From contig JABCPU010000001.1 of the NCBI GenBank assembly GCA_016800925.1, positions 701,938-765,937 of the forward strand: 64,000 nt of DNA. The letters run 5' to 3'. Position 1 is the stretch's first letter. Each line of letters opens with the position of its first letter. Shown piece by piece: positions 1 to 12,172 of the stretch. This stretch comes from Suillus spraguei (taxonomy: Eukaryota > Basidiomycota > Agaricomycetes > Boletales > Suillaceae). The notes below the pieces were generated by a model. The model made no database searches. It had not been told where the DNA came from and was given only the letters and a program-made list of their open reading frames with translations. The position numbers were made by a program, and so were the translations under genes.

Positions 1-464
1 CTGGGGTGGCATCTCCAGCGACAGTGAAAAGACACAGAAAGTCTGCTGAGAAGTTCTACAATGTCCAGAAGAGGACAAGGTGAAAGTACAAGGAACGTGT
101 TCCGAGTACGATCCAGGGTTCAGCCTCAAAGACAAGTCTAAGAGGTTCTACAAGAATAGAGACTAAGGCTAAGGAGTGCTTAGACTTAGAGACGATTCAA
201 GACGACTTAGGTTGGAGACCTAAGCGAAGGATGTTCCAGGTAAAACCCAGTAAGATTAAAGTGAAGTATACAAGCATAATACAATGTGCTTAAATAGGCC
301 AATATGTGCGCACGGACCAAGAGAGACGTGGGAATGTAAGTGCATATCCAAAGGAGGAAGGCAACTATAGTACAGATGCGTTGAGCATATGAGTCAGAGT
401 CACTTTACGTAATATACAAAGTAAAGGAGGTAGAAAATGAATAGGGGCACGTACGATTGTAACA
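1..464 (-). repeat. Ty3/gypsy LTR, solo or edge of an element leaving the window
   Basis: The sequence is closely similar to the LTRs of elements 1 and 2 (35876-36352 and 61422-61888) and lies in the same orientation as element 2. Its right end is the LTR terminus (complement of TGTTAC) at 458-464; the outermost few bases of the left end fall outside the window. To the right there is no PPT or ORF3 sequence, so it is not the 3' LTR of an element running into the window. It is a solo LTR or the 5' LTR of an element extending left. Confidence 0.9.
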
Positions 465-1580
465 AATGATGTAAAAGAATAAAATAAAATAACATACAGC
501 TCACCGCTTCATACCATGTCAGCATACCACAAGATGAACCCATGATACTTCATTAGCAAAACTATCAACATAATCATGGGGAAAGAGGTAATCACTTTCA
601 TTGAAATTATGCATATCACCAATGTGCCGGTCACCTAATGTTGTGATGCGCTGTAATGAACATATTGGTGCTGGGCTTAAAACCCCATATTTTGACACTC
701 GTCTCACATCTACAGGAGATACCACTTGTCCATGGCTGTCTTACCCCTTTAGCAGTACCGGCAGCATCCCATGCTTATCACACACCGTACCAACTGCTGC
801 ACCTCGTTCCACAAACCGATGTCCTTCCATGTCCTTGCCGCATCCGCATAGCTCCATTTGGTGTGTAGTTTGTTTTCTGCTCGTTATCACTGATTCCATG
901 GAAAGCCTTATTACATGTTGCCTTGTGCCACAGCGCCTCACGCTATGTTTACTTATGGCGGTTACAACACCCCAGTGCTACTGATCTCACCTAGAGTATT
1001 CCAAGTACATACGAATTAGGATATAAGCACCGCGTACCCCACATGATACAGTACCTGATTTTACACCATTGCACATATTATAGGTCAGGATTATTGTCTA
1101 GCTCTGGATCAACCCAGTAGTGGACTTAGTCTTTAAAGTTCCCTTATCACTCGTTAATACATCATGCTCGTTCTCTGTTACCACTGGCATACTGCTGGAC
1201 TTTTGACTGTTACTTTGATTGAACTTCTCACGCACTGCTACTTTACCGCTGAAAGTACTGCAGACTTCTTTACTGTTTCCTTGCACCGCTCGCAACCTTA
1301 CCGCTACCACTGAGACCACCGCTCGACATCACTCGCTCGACGCAACTGTGACTGACCTTATCTCGACCACGGAAGCACAGCTACTCACGACGCTAGTTCT
1401 GGCGGTAACATCGCTGACCGCAGCAACTTACCGCTGACCATGATGCTTGTTTCACACATAAGTTAGACTCAAATTTGACCATACTAATAGGCATCCCCCT
1501 TTAGGGTCGAACGCTCTTGTTCTTACAAGTGAAGCAGACTAGACGGAGCGCAAGACTAACATACTAGTTTAGGCAGTGGT
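465..1580. other. Unassigned AT-rich stretch, probably decayed transposon
   Basis: Only short overlapping open frames occur on both strands, none longer than about 130 codons and none with a motif I recognise. The minus strand around 1098-1319 is Ser/Thr rich. Position between an LTR and a KDZ pseudogene suggests old mobile DNA. I see no RNA gene. Confidence 0.4.
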
Positions 1581-2662
1581 TTATCTACAGCCCAAGCTAG
1601 GTTGTATCTTTACAGTGCTTTGCTGAATTGCCTCCATCCATGACATACATGCGATGGAACCCCAGGTGAGGCTCATCCTGCAGCTCATATGTACATGGAG
1701 GACATGCATTAGGACACACCAATTGGGAGTATCTCGACCAAGTGCAGCATCAACCTGCTTGGAGACATGTTGGAGAATGGTAAGATATATGTCAAAGGTA
1801 TCCGCAAGCATTGTTCTATATCATTGACAATAAGGTATCTGTGAAAACTTTTGTAAGTTGGTATCTTTGTATTGAAATGAGATGGCACATACCCCATATG
1901 AGTCACAAATAACCTTAGCAAATGCTTCAATGCTGAATGATGGCTTATGAAGCTGAAGGAGTTGAAAGTGCTCAAGTGTTCTGAGAGAGGTAAAATGGAT
2001 GGGGAGTAGGGTACATTGCTGAGGTATCCACATTGAATAAGTGCATCTGCTGTGGAGACGCTATCAGCTTGTTGAGGTATTGTCGCAGAGGTTGTCAAAG
2101 AAAAGATGTCGAGGACAGTGATTTCAAAGTCATATTCAGTTGTTGCTATGGCCTGGAGTGGCACCAAAGGAGGAGTCACTGATTGCTTTCCACTGAATAT
2201 AGTTCTTGATGAGAGTGGGGAGCAGAGGGTCCCAGTTGGCATGCATATGGTCCAGTCATTGATGCCATGTTCTCAAGTCTTTATAGTAGCGCCATGAATG
2301 CCATCTAGAGTGCATTGAGATACACCAAAAATAATAAAATCGTATAACCCATGGCATATTAGTGAAGTCATGGATGGCCTGAACAAAAGCTTGGTCACTT
2401 TGCAGTTCTTCTGGCACATCCTGCCAATCAACACCTGCATTATGGTCAAGTTCATTGTTGTCAAGAAGCATATGACAGTCATCCGGATGTGCCTCATAGC
2501 GCATGTCATTTAATGCATGAATAGTTTCATCTGTGAGTCCTAGGTGCTCCAAGCTGTGAATGATACTGTCCGTCAAGAGCATGCAAACTCATACCTGTGG
2601 TGTCAAGATCGTAGCGGGCTTGTGCAGCTGTCCTTTCATGGGTGACATCTGATTGTCGAAGG

Positions 2663-5600
2663 TAGGGATCAGCATGGGCAAACCCGCGGGCGTGCAGCCA
2701 CCAACCTATACCCATACCCATACATACCCATACCCTTATACCCAAGGGTCTTGAGGGGTGGGGGTACTTTAAGGGTACACCAGGGGTCAAGGGTATGGGG
2801 GGTATACCTGTACCCACAGAACTAAATTGGCTGCATAGGGCTGCATACTGTACTGTATATGGTAGACAGTGAAACCATATATTGTACATTGCATTGGCAG
2901 CAGACAAAGCAAACAATACAGTAAGTAATACATCATGTAAACTACTCTAGTACAATGCTATCCCATCCATCCTGCAGCTCTTCCTTGATTTCAATATCAG
3001 GCAAGTTAGCAGTTGACTGGATGTCGTGATCCTTCACCAATCCTAGTTGGCTCCATAGGCCAACACAAAGGAATCACAAGTGGTCTGTGCAGAGAGATGG
3101 CTTCAGACATGAGACAGAAGCAAGCGTCCATGGCTGAAAATGTGTTCGACATCAACAGACGTGCTAGAATGATGAGCATTAAGAAGTATACTAGTTTAAA
3201 ATAAAATAAAACATACCAGGAATAGTGAGGTAGTGAGCGCCATCTGAGAGAGCCGTGGGTAAGTCTTTTTGTGCCCATACCACCATGCTATTGGATCTGT
3301 GATATCTTCAACATCTGCATTGAGGTAGCTATTGAGTTCAGAGTCAGCAGATGGAGTGGGCTTTGGATGAGATAGTGTCGGCAAACAGTCAAATATATTT
3401 GCATTCTCAAAGTGAAAGATTCATATTATTTTAATGCTTACATGGCATCAGTAGTAACCTCATTGACTCAGTTACTGCTGGGATTATATTCTTGTTATTG
3501 TCAGGTGGGACCGGTGAGTGCGATGCATAATGCTTGATATCTGTGCGAACGAGATCTTTGGCTGTGTCAATCCAGTCCTCCTGCCAGCCAGCAGACCAAA
3601 AGTATGAGAGCTTATGCTGGGGATGAAGGACTATAACATAATTAAAATTAGACTCAGGCTAGAAGCAGTGAAAAGGAAAGACATACCCATAGCAATGTAT
3701 ACACTTCAGAGGAGTCAGAGTGGGAATAATAGTGGTTTAGAGTTCGTTTTGCAAGTCCAAGAGCTGCACTGATGGCAAGATCAAGATGGTCATTATTGAT
3801 GATGCAGGTGGTGAAAACATTATCAATGTGATCTATAGCAGGGATCACCATCACAAGGTTTGGTGTTGCTCGTGAGAAATAAAGTGTTGCATCTGTGACT
3901 ATTATGTCATCACTTGTCACTAGTGTCATGTGACCACATACCTTCACGCAATTGTTTCACAAGTACCCACTCATCATCTTCAAATGCATATTTCCCCAGA
4001 CCTAACTTTCGCTTGTCAACAATAAGATTGATTGCTTTCCGGTACTCTAGCACAAAGCTCAACATATCGAACATTGAATTCCAATGTGTCGAAATGTTCA
4101 TGGCATGATTCGCTGTGCAAGCTTCAAGTCTTTGAGGATTCTTTTCCATGCAGGAAGGAGGACTGTCATTGAATGGATGATTTTGAAGGTGAGTTTTTGG
4201 AGCTACAATGGGGGTCAGTGTATACACTGCAGGTGAGTCTTTTTTTTTGACCTTTACAAGTAACAATCTTATTGGGCAGATATTGCCTTCCAGCTCCGAG
4301 CGCTCTTCATGATTGAGCAGCGTCTCTTCATTTATCCACCCATCATCATTATCACCACTATCAGTATCTTTGTTGGGGTCTTCAGCCCATGTCTGCAAGT
4401 CTTCAAGCTCGATATCCTCAGTAAGTCCATCCAATTCTTTATCTATCTCCCTGCCCTTGTTTTTTGAGGTGTCGAGCTCATGTAATAGTGATTTAGTGAC
4501 AAGATTCACGATGTGCAGCTTGCCTCACCTGCAAAGTGAGGCACCAGATCTATGAGCTCTGTAACAAGAGTGTCATTTGATGATGCATTGTCTGCTGTCA
4601 TGCTTAATATCTGTTTAATAGTGAGTTAGCCTTGATGCAATAGATATAATAGTATTTTCTAACCTTGTCTGAGATCCCAAACTCTTCTAGGACGTTCGCA
4701 AATGCTTCTGCCAAATTTGCACCAGTGTGTGACTATTTGTGATGCATCAGCTCAGCATCAATTGATGGTAAGTTGCTTTACCTTTGAAACTTCAACAATA
4801 TTGAGAATCATAGCTAGTGGCTGACCTTCGTGCTCCAGGTGGACCAATATGGCCACAAAGGCACGGTGATTTGGGGAGGTCCAAGCATCTGTCGCAAAAT
4901 TAAGCTCACCATCATAATTCTGGTGAGTGTATTAGATTTGTGTCTTGTCCCATACTAACTTTAGCTTACTTGTAACATGTTTGCTATGTGCTTGCATGTT
5001 TTTATAAAGACTTGTTTGACATCACATGAGACAGTTGAAGGTGATGGTAAGTAATACTCTGGGTGCCCAGTCTCCATTAGATTGTTGAAACCTCGATCAT
5101 TGACGATTTCAAAAGGTCACAGACTCTCAGACACTCATTGCACAACCTCTGCCCTGGTAATAGGATATCAGAGGTGTTGACTGTGCTCACTGTACTCAAA
5201 TGTACCTGGTCTTGGCATGAGTATGCTGATGGTGGGAATAGGTAACCTTTCCCTTCCCTTTTTGTGTGAAGGCTGTCTTGATTGATCCAGTTTCAAGGAG
5301 GCTCTTGATAGGCCTATCACGTGCAGCTTCAGTACTCCCTGAAGCCATTGTGCTTGTAAGGCAGGTTCTCCCCAACAACTCTTGACATGCTTTCGCATGT
5401 TACTGGTTGATTTTGCATCTTATTTTATCGAGGTATCATCGGACCTTGTGCTTGCAGCTGTGTGCAGCACATTTAAAGACATGGCATCGGCGCTTGTCAT
5501 GGTACTCAATTTCTGGCATTAGCTTGAAAAGGCATAGATCAGTGATGTCCAATCTTTCATGAGTCTCCCTGCATCTATCATTAGATTTGGATGTCGTGTT

Positions 5601-6241
5601 TTGTAAGTACATACCTAGCTCAGCATCTGATGATTCTGACACATCCTCTTTAGAACTTCCCGCAGCTTCACTATTGGTATTGGAATAAATTGCAATGGTA
5701 TCTGTGTGGTAAGCTGCCTCCTCCTCCTCCTCTTCAGTCCTTACAGTAGCTTGATAACTCTGCATGGTGTCTGTGATGTGGTGAGCTGCCTCCTCTTCTT
5801 CTTCTGTCCTTACAGTAGCTCAATAACTAGGTGTTGATGATGGCTATTAGGCTCAATATCAGCTGATGCTGTCATCCTTGGCCATTTTATGGAAGGAGCC
5901 TTATCAGTAGTCTTTTGCTTGGCTCGGTTGCCTTCTGCAGCCATAGCAAGTGCCTTTTCAGTGGCTTTGTGGTCCGTTTAGGTGACATGGTGATAGGTGG
6001 GAGTTGGGTGGATATAGTTAGATATCAGACTCGTTATCAGACTAGTTATCCATTGTTAGATTTGTTAATTTGTAATGTGTATTTGTCATTTGGTACTGTA
6101 CAGTTATAGACAGTCTTTGGTCCAGGTCCAAAGGTCTCATGTTTGGTCCAGGGGTACCATAATTAGTCCATGGGTTCAGGGGTCCTGAGGCGCCTACCCA
6201 TACCCCCTGGGTACCCCTACCCATACCCCTGCTGATCCCTA
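2663..6241 (-). mobile_element. hAT DNA transposon inserted in the KDZ pseudogene
   Basis: The ends are inverted repeats: TAGGGATCAGCA at 2663-2674 and its complement at 6230-6241, continuing into related G-rich sub-terminal motifs (copies of CCCATACC near both ends). The flanks carry an 8-bp target duplication, GTCGAAGG (2655-2662) and GTTGAAGG (6242-6249), matching 7 of 8. Eight-bp duplications and a decayed Ac-like transposase on the minus strand identify the hAT superfamily. Length is 3.58 kb. Confidence 0.9.
3006..5765 (-). pseudogene. hAT transposase pseudogene (BED finger, RNase H-like core, dimerisation domain)
   Basis: From the N-terminus (right), an acidic leader (5600-5765) is followed by a BED-type zinc finger with C-x4-C and a later H-x3-C pair (HVFKCAAHSC near 5460, MRKHVKSCWG near 5390). 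Next comes an acidic linker containing LEDLQTWAEDPN (about 4400). The region with THWNSMFDML, KRKLGLGKY and DEWVLVKQLR (3920-4110) and then DATLYFSRATPNLVMVIPA (3850-3890) is diagnostic of fungal Ac-like hAT transposases. The C-terminal dimerisation domain shows DPIAWWYGHKKTYPRLSQMAL (3230-3300). Introns may explain some breaks, but in-frame stops and frameshifts remain, and the usual Arg of 'TRWNS' is His. It would have excised and integrated hAT elements in the nucleus; now inactive. Confidence 0.85.
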
Positions 6242-6338
6242 GTTGAAGGGTACAAGCTGTAGCAGCACGCTGGTAGGAACCAATGATCCTAATGTTTAGT
6301 GAGTGGGAAACACCCTTGGCCCTTTGAGGGCCAGGCAT

Positions 6339-7494
6339 GGTAAGGAGAGCGGAACGTTGAGAGTGTTGAGCAAGTTGATACGGCCTGTAAACTGTAGGCC
6401 GTCAACATACACATGGTTCCCACGAGGACAAAACTCACCTTAAAGCTGTGATCAACAAGCACTACACCCTCCTGGCCCGCATGGTGTATTGTTGAATAGC
6501 CTTAGTATATATTTAAGTAACATAGTAGCAAAAGAAACGGAAAAAAAAACATAAAGATTTGAGGCAATTGTTGAGCTCGTCGTTGGCGACGACGAGCGCG
6601 GAGTGTGTGAGCACGGTATTACCCTTATTGGGTATGTTTGCGTTGGTTGGTGTAAACAACATACATTACAGATAACATGTGACATTGGGTACTTCCCCAA
6701 AGGTATTTATCCAACATTATTCGTACTTTTATTGGTAGTGTAGGTAGTTGATACAATCTATGCTAACAAGGATGACATTACCCCCGGGTTATGCCATCCT
6801 TATAAAGTAAGGATTATGTGAGGTTGTGTCAGGCGATTGACTTTCGGGCCTGAACACGAGGATAATGTTAGAATCATATAGATTTCCGCCTCTCACAGTA
6901 CGATAATTCACATACCATCCTATAGTAGGGAGTCGATGCTGTGCATCGCTACGATAGATCACGGTGCACGGCTTGATGTTCAATATTCGATGTTGGTAGT
7001 TAGGGCACCAACAGAAGAGGGGTGGAGATCATCGTGGCCGGTATCAGTGATTGCAAAAGTTCTGCCATTCTGGCTAGTTTCCCGTGCGGTGAGAGACAAG
7101 GAACGAGTCGGACGACGAGCGCGTTTGAGATAATGGCCAGGCGGCGAAAACGGGGATAAATATCGATCAGCTTTGATCATCACTGCCTTTTGGCCTAACG
7201 CGTACGGTTGGACGACAGTCTTGGCTATTTACACTATGTGCAATCAAACTTTGAACCCATCACGTGTTTGATTTGATTTGCACAATCCGCTCGGCTTACA
7301 TAAATACATGTTCAATAGTGGTAGTCGGAGTGAACCGTGTGATTATGAGACAGTCGTGTGAAAATCGCTGCTCACCCTACAGTGCAGCTGCGCAGTCTGT
7401 CAGCTGCGAGAACGGATTTTCAATGCGATACTCCTTGGATCCATGAACTATCTATGCTAAGTACTACCTTACAGGTGAATATACTTGCAATTAT
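6339..7494. other. Intergenic stretch without recognisable gene
   Basis: Contains the region 5' of the KDZ pseudogene and short, unsupported open frames. An imperfect inverted repeat lies at 6575-6600 (GTCGTTGGCGACGAC). No tRNA-like structure or protein motif was seen. Confidence 0.4.
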
Positions 7495-7503
7495 TATATA
7501 AAT
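7495..7503 (+). promoter_or_regulatory. TATA box of the Harbinger-like gene
   Basis: TATATAAAT lies about 40 nt upstream of the ATG at 7541, a plausible position for a core promoter in a fungal gene with a short leader. Confidence 0.4.
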
Positions 7504-7540
7504 TCTGTTTCGGACACACCAGCGACACGAACTACTCAAG

Positions 7541-8400
7541 ATGTCACAACGAACGCAAAGGCAAGTGCAAGTACAAGATCTAATTATGTTCGCGTTGCAG
7601 GTAAAGAAAAAACGAGCTCAAATCCGCCTGCGTCGCCAACGGAGGCTCAAAAGTCTTACAGGACATGAGTTCAACAGCGCAGATGATGTTCTTGAGAATG
7701 GAGATTCGTCCTTTTCAGACTTGAAGTCCAATACTAGTATGCCCATGAGTTCCGACTCGAGTTCCCCCACCACTGGCTCCTTGTCTTCTACCTCCAAGTC
7801 AGACACCAATGAACCTTCAGACGACTCGTCTGTATACTCGGATCCATTCAGTTTGAGTACTGTGTCCAGGCTAGACTTAAGCACCGACTCGGACACGGAA
7901 TCTGAATATGCAGGATCAAACCCTGACTCAGGCACCGAGGCTGACGACGAGCTTGATGCAAGTGCACCCACTGCAGAAGCACAACTTGGCGAGCTCGTGC
8001 GTGAATTTATTCGTGATTCCTATTCACACCGCTACCAGATGGCTCGCAATCAGCTTCCTCGTGGCCCATCTCAAATGCGTCATGTGCTAGATATACTAAA
8101 GCCACGACTCCTGACAAGTTTCGTGAGAGTCTTCGAGTATCCCCATATACCAAATCTGCACCAAACTCACATCTGATCCTGTGTTTACCAACAACTCCCA
8201 GAACGAGCAAATTCCCCTTGCCAACCAGCGTACAGTTGCACTTTACCGCTTCTGACATGACGGTAATGGGGCCAGCATGCAGACTGTTGCCGATTGGGCT
8301 GGGCTTGGCAAAGGAACTGTCCACCTCATCACTCGCCGAGTTATGACAGCTCTGTGTGTTACACTAATTAGTAATAACTCACTGGCATCAGGTACCCGAA
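7541..8400 (+). pseudogene. Harbinger/PIF-type DDE transposase pseudogene, N-terminal half only
   Basis: An ATG at 7541 opens a basic then Ser/Asp/Glu-rich leader, followed by 'HRYQMARNQLPRGPSQMRHVL' (8026-8090). The reading then shifts frame to TTPDKFRESLRVSPYT (8103-8150), and shifts again to PVFTNNSQNEQIP (8179-8215) and to 'VADWAGLGKGTVHLITRRVMTAL' (8287-8350). This order is that of the N-terminal region of Agaricomycete Harbinger-like transposases, which normally continues into a DDE endonuclease. Two frameshifts, one in-frame stop (before HDGNGAS) and the missing catalytic domain make it non-functional. No terminal repeats were found. Confidence 0.75.
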
Positions 8401-9164
8401 TGCAGGGTTGCGACAACCAACCATCTTATCAAGCGCTGTAAAAATGTAATTGCTCCTCTGCGCTAAGCAGCGCGCGACAGGCAACCCTGCTGATTCAAAT
8501 GTTATTTTTACTTCGGGCTGCTTCAAATTCTCAATCTGCTTCTAAAAGTTCTCCGCAAAGCTTCAAATGTGGATCTATCTGGATAGTAAACTGTGAAGTG
8601 CTCGAGGGAAATACATTTGAATTTGGCAAGATCGAACGTGTGCACAAGAAATGTCATATTGAGGTCTTCATGGCTGTCACTTGAATGGAAGAGGGTGACG
8701 ACCGAGGTGGGGTAGGGTGGGGTATGATGTGGTGTAAGACTCAGAAAGGACTTAGCGAAATTACCTGGTATCGCCTCCATCCGTTTGTTCGGTTTTCTCC
8801 AAAGTTTGACTTCTGTAGCGTCCGAATTCCCCAAGTCTAGTTTGTGTGTAGATAGATTACAAGGTATGGATCACGTCTAGGCAGACAGCTTATCCATGTC
8901 CAGATAGGCTCTGCATCAGCAAATCACTTTGCCTCTGTCGGTTCTGTACAGAAGGGACCAAGCTGTGGCCAGCCATTTTTTGGTGGTGGGAAAAAAGGTG
9001 TTTTTATTGATATGGTCATTTTCCGCAGTGAATAGAGTTAGCGTGAAATGTAAAAGAGTCCGCGGAGTTGCGTGGAGGACCGACACGAACAACCTCCATG
9101 ATCAGTTGCCTGATAAGGAAATTATTTAACGACTCACCACTGTTGCGATAATCTATCACGCGCC
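8401..9164. other. Intergenic, includes upstream region of HEM3
   Basis: No gene recognised. A 103-codon minus-strand frame at 8523-8834 has no motif and lies between a pseudogene and a promoter, so I do not call it. Confidence 0.4.
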
Positions 9165-10293
9165 ATGTCCTCGAGTTCAAGAACATCTTTCGTGCTAGCT
9201 TCCCGGGCATCAAAACTTGCACAGATACAAACTAACATCGTCAGAGATGACCTCGAGACTGCATTTCCGGACCTTTCATTCGATACGTCATTTATGACGA
9301 CCGAGGGCGACAAGAACCAATCCCAAGCGTTATATCTACTCGGAGGAAAAGCGTTGTGGACAAAAGAACTCGAGGTCGCGTTGAAGGAGAATGTGGTTGA
9401 TATGCTGGTGCATAGTTTGAAGGATGTGCCTACGACCCTACCGCAAGGCTGCGAAATCGGGGCGATATTGGAGAGAGAGAATCCTGTTGATAGTCTGGTG
9501 GTAAAGCAGGGCTTGCCTTACAAGACTCTGCAAGATCTGCCAGAAGGGAGTGTCGTGGGTACGAGCAGCGTTCGGAGAGTCGCGCAGTTGCGGAGGTCTT
9601 TCCCTGGCTTGGTATTTCTAGATGTCGTACGTTTTTGCAGCCCACAAGTACATCGCACGCGCTAACATGTTTGCAGCGAGGAAATTTGTAAGGCTATATG
9701 TTTATCTCCAAGCTAAGCTTAATATCAATTCCAGAAACACCCGCCTTGCAAAGCTCGATGCCCCCGATGGTCCTTATACGGCGCTTATATTGGCCAAAGC
9801 TGGTCTTGTACGGCTAGGCATGGGAGATCGCGTCACAGCAGATCTCACCGCACCAATACTCTTTCACGCTGTCTCTCAGGGTGCTTTGGCAGTTGAGATC
9901 CGCGCAGATGATCAGGAAGCACGGAAATTGTGCAAAACGCTAACTCACCAGGAAACACAGTGGAAGTGCCTCACAGAGAGGGCACTACTAAGAGAACTGG
10001 AAGGTGGATGTAGTGTTCCTGTTGGCGTCTCTACCTCGCTATCGCAGATTGATAAAAGCGCCGGGGAACTGACACGCGCAACCCTCACGATGACGGGTTG
10101 CGTCACGTCACTTGACGGCTCCGTGCATGTCCAAGACACTCTTTCGCAAGAGGTTGAGAGTACGCAGGACGCGGAGGAGCTAGGTAGAAAACTTGCGACA
10201 AAATTGATGTCGAACGGTGCCAAGGCAATATTGGATGACATCACACAAGATAGACGGAAAAGAGCTAGTGAAACAGAGACGGCAGCAGAATAG
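9165..10293 (+). CDS. HEM3: Porphobilinogen deaminase (hydroxymethylbilane synthase)
   Basis: Cytosolic heme-pathway enzyme that condenses four porphobilinogen molecules into hydroxymethylbilane. Three exons (9165-9626, 9677-9687, 9735-10293) give 1032 nt, 343 residues, the usual family length. The N-terminus shows FVLASRASKLAQIQT (substrate and cofactor-binding region), then MLVHSLKDVPTTLP, GTSSVRRVAQL and, across the tiny second exon, VRGNLNTRLAKLD. The cofactor Cys lies in ELEGGCSVPVGV (10004-10030), which carries the dipyrromethane. Exon 2 is only 11 nt, yet both introns have GT-AG ends and splicing restores the invariant RGN(L/V)xTR motif, so I trust it. The ATG at 9165 is the first in frame and fits the family start. 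All key residues are present; expected to be functional. Confidence 0.95.
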
Positions 10294-10676
10294 AAAGGCT
10301 GCATATTGGCATTACAAGTTAGCTTATGCTTCAAATACAAAATCCTATGTACAAAATGTACTTGTCGATAATCCGAATACGCGTCGAAGTGTCTCTTGCA
10401 GTTCAAGTACGCAAGATCATGAGGACGATGAACCAGCAATCCTGAAGAGCAAGAAGAATCATCTACCTTCCCACGAGCGCCTGCAAATCCCTGGATAATT
10501 TCGAGCAGCAGGTGACTCTAAAGCAGGAAGGAGTCAAAGACATTGAAGAACGAAAAAAATTGCAGTGCGCTTTTATAAGAGGCGCTTATTTGCGTTTATT
10601 TACTTTTTTCCAAACTTGGACCACTGTCAAGTTAACCGGTTAAGGGCACATATCCCAGCCTTGGATTCCAACTGGC

Positions 10677-11657
10677 ATGACCTCAATCTCGTCTCGTCGT
10701 TTACGCAAAGAGCTCAGTGAAATACAGTCAGAAGGATGTCCTACAGGTATGTACTCTCAAATTATGCGTGCAACTGACTGACTCGTCGTTGATTACAGGC
10801 ATCACATTACTCAGCGCCGACAACTTTGAGACGTGGTATTTCACCATAGAAATTCTGGGGGAAAGTTTATACCAGGTCTGATGCGACTTCACTTTCATGA
10901 TTACAAGTTTCACAACAATATGATTAGGGGGAGGTATTCAAGCTCATGTTTCGCTTTGACTCAAGCTATCCTATCTCGGCGCCTGCTGTCCAGTTCGTTG
11001 TCAACCAGGAGTCAACGGCACCTGTGCATCCGGTGCGTATATCTACAGCCGTAATCTGCGGTGATAACTGACCGTCGATTAGCATGTATACTCCAATGGA
11101 CATGTGAGTTCGCTACATGCCGAACACAGCGCACTGTGACATGTCTGATGCATCTTAGATTTGCGCTTCTATCCTTGGAACCGAATGGTCACCAGTTCTG
11201 AGTGTTTCTGCTGTGTGTGTAACCCTGCAGAGTATGCTTGCATCATGTAAAGTGAGTCTCTCCTCAGTATCCGCGACATAGCCGTTCTAGAAACACGGTA
11301 TATGTTACAGTCAAAGGAACGGTGAGCTCCCACCACATCTAAAAGCGCCTTCCATTTATAACGTGTAACTCTAAAGACCTGTAGATAATGACAGGTACGT
11401 CCGGTATGCACCCGATAATCCAAAGAAGGTACGTCTCAGCGCCCTGCTACACGTTATTCGGAATCTCTGAAGTTTTTTTGACATGTAGACTCGCTTCCAC
11501 TATGATGGTAAGTAGCTGGTGCGCCCAATATATTCTTCGGCTCACCACATCTATCCTGCGTGTCTGTTTCATCACACGATTAGACGATACGTATGTTTTC
11601 GTTCTCAGTCATTCATGTTCAACCATACTGATATTGTGTTTGATGATTAGGGTGTAG
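10677..11657 (+). CDS. UBE2W-like ubiquitin-conjugating enzyme E2
   Basis: Ten exons: 10677-10746, 10799-10875, 10928-11032, 11083-11103, 11159-11251, 11311-11321, 11377-11428, 11489-11507, 11584-11590 and 11651-11657. They sum to 462 nt, a 153-residue protein, close to the short UBE2W type. The UBC core is clear: RRLRKELSEIQ at the start, SYPISAPAVQFV, then HPHVYSNGHICASILGTEW with the catalytic Cys (codon near 11162), LSVSAVCVTLQSMLASCK, VDNDRYVRYAPDNPKK, and the end TRFHYDDTV. In known UBE2W proteins the E2 transfers ubiquitin to protein N-termini; that specificity is inference here. The gene is remarkably fragmented, with exons of 11 and 7 nt. It sits 383 bp after HEM3 on the same strand. 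Confidence 0.9.
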
Positions 11658-12172
11658 TAGTACTGATAGTTGTTGGATGTATCTAAAGGCGGATGTTGTA
11701 CTATCATACCAAGGGTATCATCAAGGCAACGCGAGGAAGTTGTATTCCAGTTCTTTGGGTCTATTCCTGATGAGGTGACGGAACTTGGACCCCACTTGTA
11801 GACTTCGTAATTGCATGCTTGATTTCCACGAGTTCTGTCAAGTTCTGTCCGGCTTTGATCCGCCTGCTTATCTGCGGTGCGGGTGAACTGTATGTGGAAG
11901 TGTGTTTCTATGTACCCACGAGGTAGGTTTATTAGTGGGACAGCTAGCTTGGTAACCCGTGTTAGATAGATTTAAAGAGATAAGTGGATACCCGCAGACT
12001 GCTCACCTCAATGAAAGTCAATACGATTCTTCACGAAGGGAAACTCCGGCGCAATATTAACGCATACCAGCGATGCTTGCCATTGGATCACAGGTATAAA
12101 GCAGCTCAGCGTCCGAGAAGTAATATGTATTATACGCGCTCCGTGAATTACCGATCAATCTCCCTCAGCTCA
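11658..12172. other. Convergent intergenic region between the E2 gene and GET3
   Basis: Contains the 3' flanks of two genes. A few short open frames carry no recognisable motif. Confidence 0.5.

Larger units (their letters stand above)
1581..6338 (-). pseudogene. KDZ (Kyakuja-Dileera-Zisupton) transposase pseudogene, split by a hAT insertion
   Basis: The reading runs from an ATG at 6338 leftwards, is interrupted at 6249/2655 by the hAT element, and resumes to about 1581. Recognisable stretches, in order, are a low-complexity start; a helical segment ending in WRYYKDLRTW (near 2270), typical of the KDZ N-terminal region; a segment with TADALIQCGYLSNVPYSP and a PSFSIEAFAKVICDSYG core (about 1880-2060); and ALGRDTPNW followed by the Cys-containing 'NACPPCTYEL' and 'MDGGNSAKH' blocks (1600-1760). 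These resemble CxC-type KDZ transposases of Agaricomycetes. Several frameshifts and stops break it, and the catalytic C-terminal part is absent. KDZ transposases are cut-and-paste DNA transposases of the nucleus; this copy is dead. Family assignment is from motif memory, not a search. Confidence 0.75.

Noticed and set aside
8523..8834. Possible small gene on the minus strand before HEM3
   Set aside because: 103 codons without any recognisable feature and overlapping the HEM3 upstream region.
9622..9734. HEM3 second ORF starting inside the first, as a frameshift
   Set aside because: Explained fully by two GT-AG introns around an 11-nt exon, which restore the conserved RGN-x-NTR motif.
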